Positions 5,212-5,672 of a DNA stretch of 5,672 bases are shown here, piece after piece. Source of the stretch: UCB3 sp964415605. Its GTDB lineage: Bacteria > Chloroflexota > Anaerolineae > Epilineales > Epilineaceae. The notes beneath the pieces were generated by a model. That model had not been told where the DNA came from. It was given only the letters and a program-made list of their open reading frames with translations, and made no database searches. Position numbers and translations under genes: made by a program. Position 1 is the stretch's first letter; every line of letters starts with the position of its first letter. The DNA lies in contig CAYQBA010000242.1 of the NCBI GenBank assembly GCA_964415605.1, positions 1-5,672 on the forward strand, written 5' to 3'.

Positions 5212-5672
5212 TCAGCGCGGATCGCGCGCTCGGCCGCCGCGCGCCGAGACGAGCATCCAACCCGCCACGGCCAGCATGGCGGCGGCCTCGGCGGCCAGCC
5301 ATACGGCGGGCCAGCCGGCGCGCACGACGATGGTGTCGGCGTGCCGCGTCGCCATGCCACGCGCATCCACCTCTTCGATGGCATAGCGGTACGTGGCGCC
5401 GCGCCGGACGGCACGGTCGACGAACGCGTACGCGGCGCCGGCCAGCGCGCTGCCGGTGGCCGGGATGAGGGCGGGGCTGACGCGCCGGTCGGCGCCCCCG
5501 GGCGTGTCGGCGTCGAGGCGCCACACGTGGAACCCGACGACGTCGGACTCGCTGCCGGTCTCCCAGCGCACCGTGACCTCGGCCGGCGCCGCGGCCTGCG
5601 CGAGCAGGTACAGCCCGGCGGCCGCCAGCCCTGCCGCGGCGGCGAGGCGCCACGCGCGGTCGCGCCGACCCC
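5212..5672 (-). CDS. Small exported fibronectin-III-like protein with C-terminal membrane anchor, 5'-partial
   Basis: Unnamed gene whose frame stays open to the window edge (152 residues visible). A GTG at 5571 gives an internal, too-short reading that cuts into the domain. Visible residues 1-30 look like a signal peptide missing only its first residues: basic GRRDRAWR, hydrophobic LAAAAGLAAAGLYLLA, then QAAAPA with plausible AxA cleavage. Residues about 31-116 resemble a fibronectin-III-like beta-sandwich repeat of bacterial surface proteins: VTVRWETGSESDVVGFHVWR, ALIPATGS, YAFVDRAVRRGATYRYAIEEVD. Residues about 120-141 are a hydrophobic helix, followed by a basic tail (RGGRARDPR), giving a single C-terminal anchor with the domain outside the cell, or a sorting-signal-like end. 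No catalytic residues are evident. It lies upstream of the EF-G-like gene on the same strand with a 166-base gap and a separate candidate promoter, so a functional link is not implied. Domain assignment is by pattern memory. Confidence 0.75.
   Translation of the reverse strand, partial: GRRDRAWRLAAAAGLAAAGLYLLAQAAAPAEVTVRWETGSESDVVGFHVWRLDADTPGGADRRVSPALIPATGSALAGAAYAFVDRAVRRGATYRYAIEEVDARGMATRHADTIVVRAGWPAVWLAAEAAAMLAVAGWMLVSARGGRARDPR

Noticed and set aside
1..5672. A new defence, mobile or biosynthetic system in the window
   Set aside because: Four of five genes belong to well-known core families, and no transposase, integrase, repeat array, tRNA or toxin-antitoxin signature is visible. 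The one unnamed gene looks like a small surface protein without partners in view.

Overview
This is a very GC-rich bacterial window of compact, mostly housekeeping genes. The FtsK beta-domain signatures (an x-L-P-x-x-x-I-L-E-P entry, then RIEAPVPG followed by VGIEVPS), the yebC-ruvC gene order and the EF-G-like paralogue most resemble Chloroflexota or a neighbouring high-GC environmental lineage. That placement rests on remembered family patterns, not on a search, and is only moderately secure.

Layout. Positions 1-1656 (+) hold the motor part of an FtsK/SpoIIIE chromosome translocase. The frame is open to the window edge through a Pro/Ala/Gly/Arg-rich linker, so the N-terminal membrane domain lies outside the window. 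A short gap (1657-1725) carries a perfect TATAAT and a strong ribosome binding site. Next come yebC (1726-2478, YebC/TACO1 family) and ruvC (2478-2966, Holliday junction resolvase), which overlap by one base and are probably translationally coupled. Three bases later, facing them tail to tail, is an EF-G-like translational GTPase on the minus strand (2970-5045). Its start is preceded by a 166-base gap (5046-5211) holding a good -10 box, two GC-rich stem-loops and a Shine-Dalgarno region. The right edge (5212-5672, minus) is the nearly complete gene of a small exported protein: signal peptide, one fibronectin-III-like domain, a C-terminal membrane helix and a basic tail. Its start codon is just outside the window.

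How the genes relate. FtsK (chromosome segregation, dimer resolution) and RuvC (Holliday junction cleavage) both handle chromosome topology and recombination. YebC and the EF-G-like protein both belong to translation-associated families. There is no sign of a mobile element, CRISPR array, RNA gene or defence island, and I do not see a new multi-gene system. The most notable points are: the non-canonical GTPase motifs of the EF-G-like protein (Asn in place of the G4 Asp, Tyr in place of the G3 His); its structured 5' leader; the 3-base convergent junction with a symmetric pair of stop codons; a non-triplet tandem repeat in the ftsK linker; and the one-domain surface protein.
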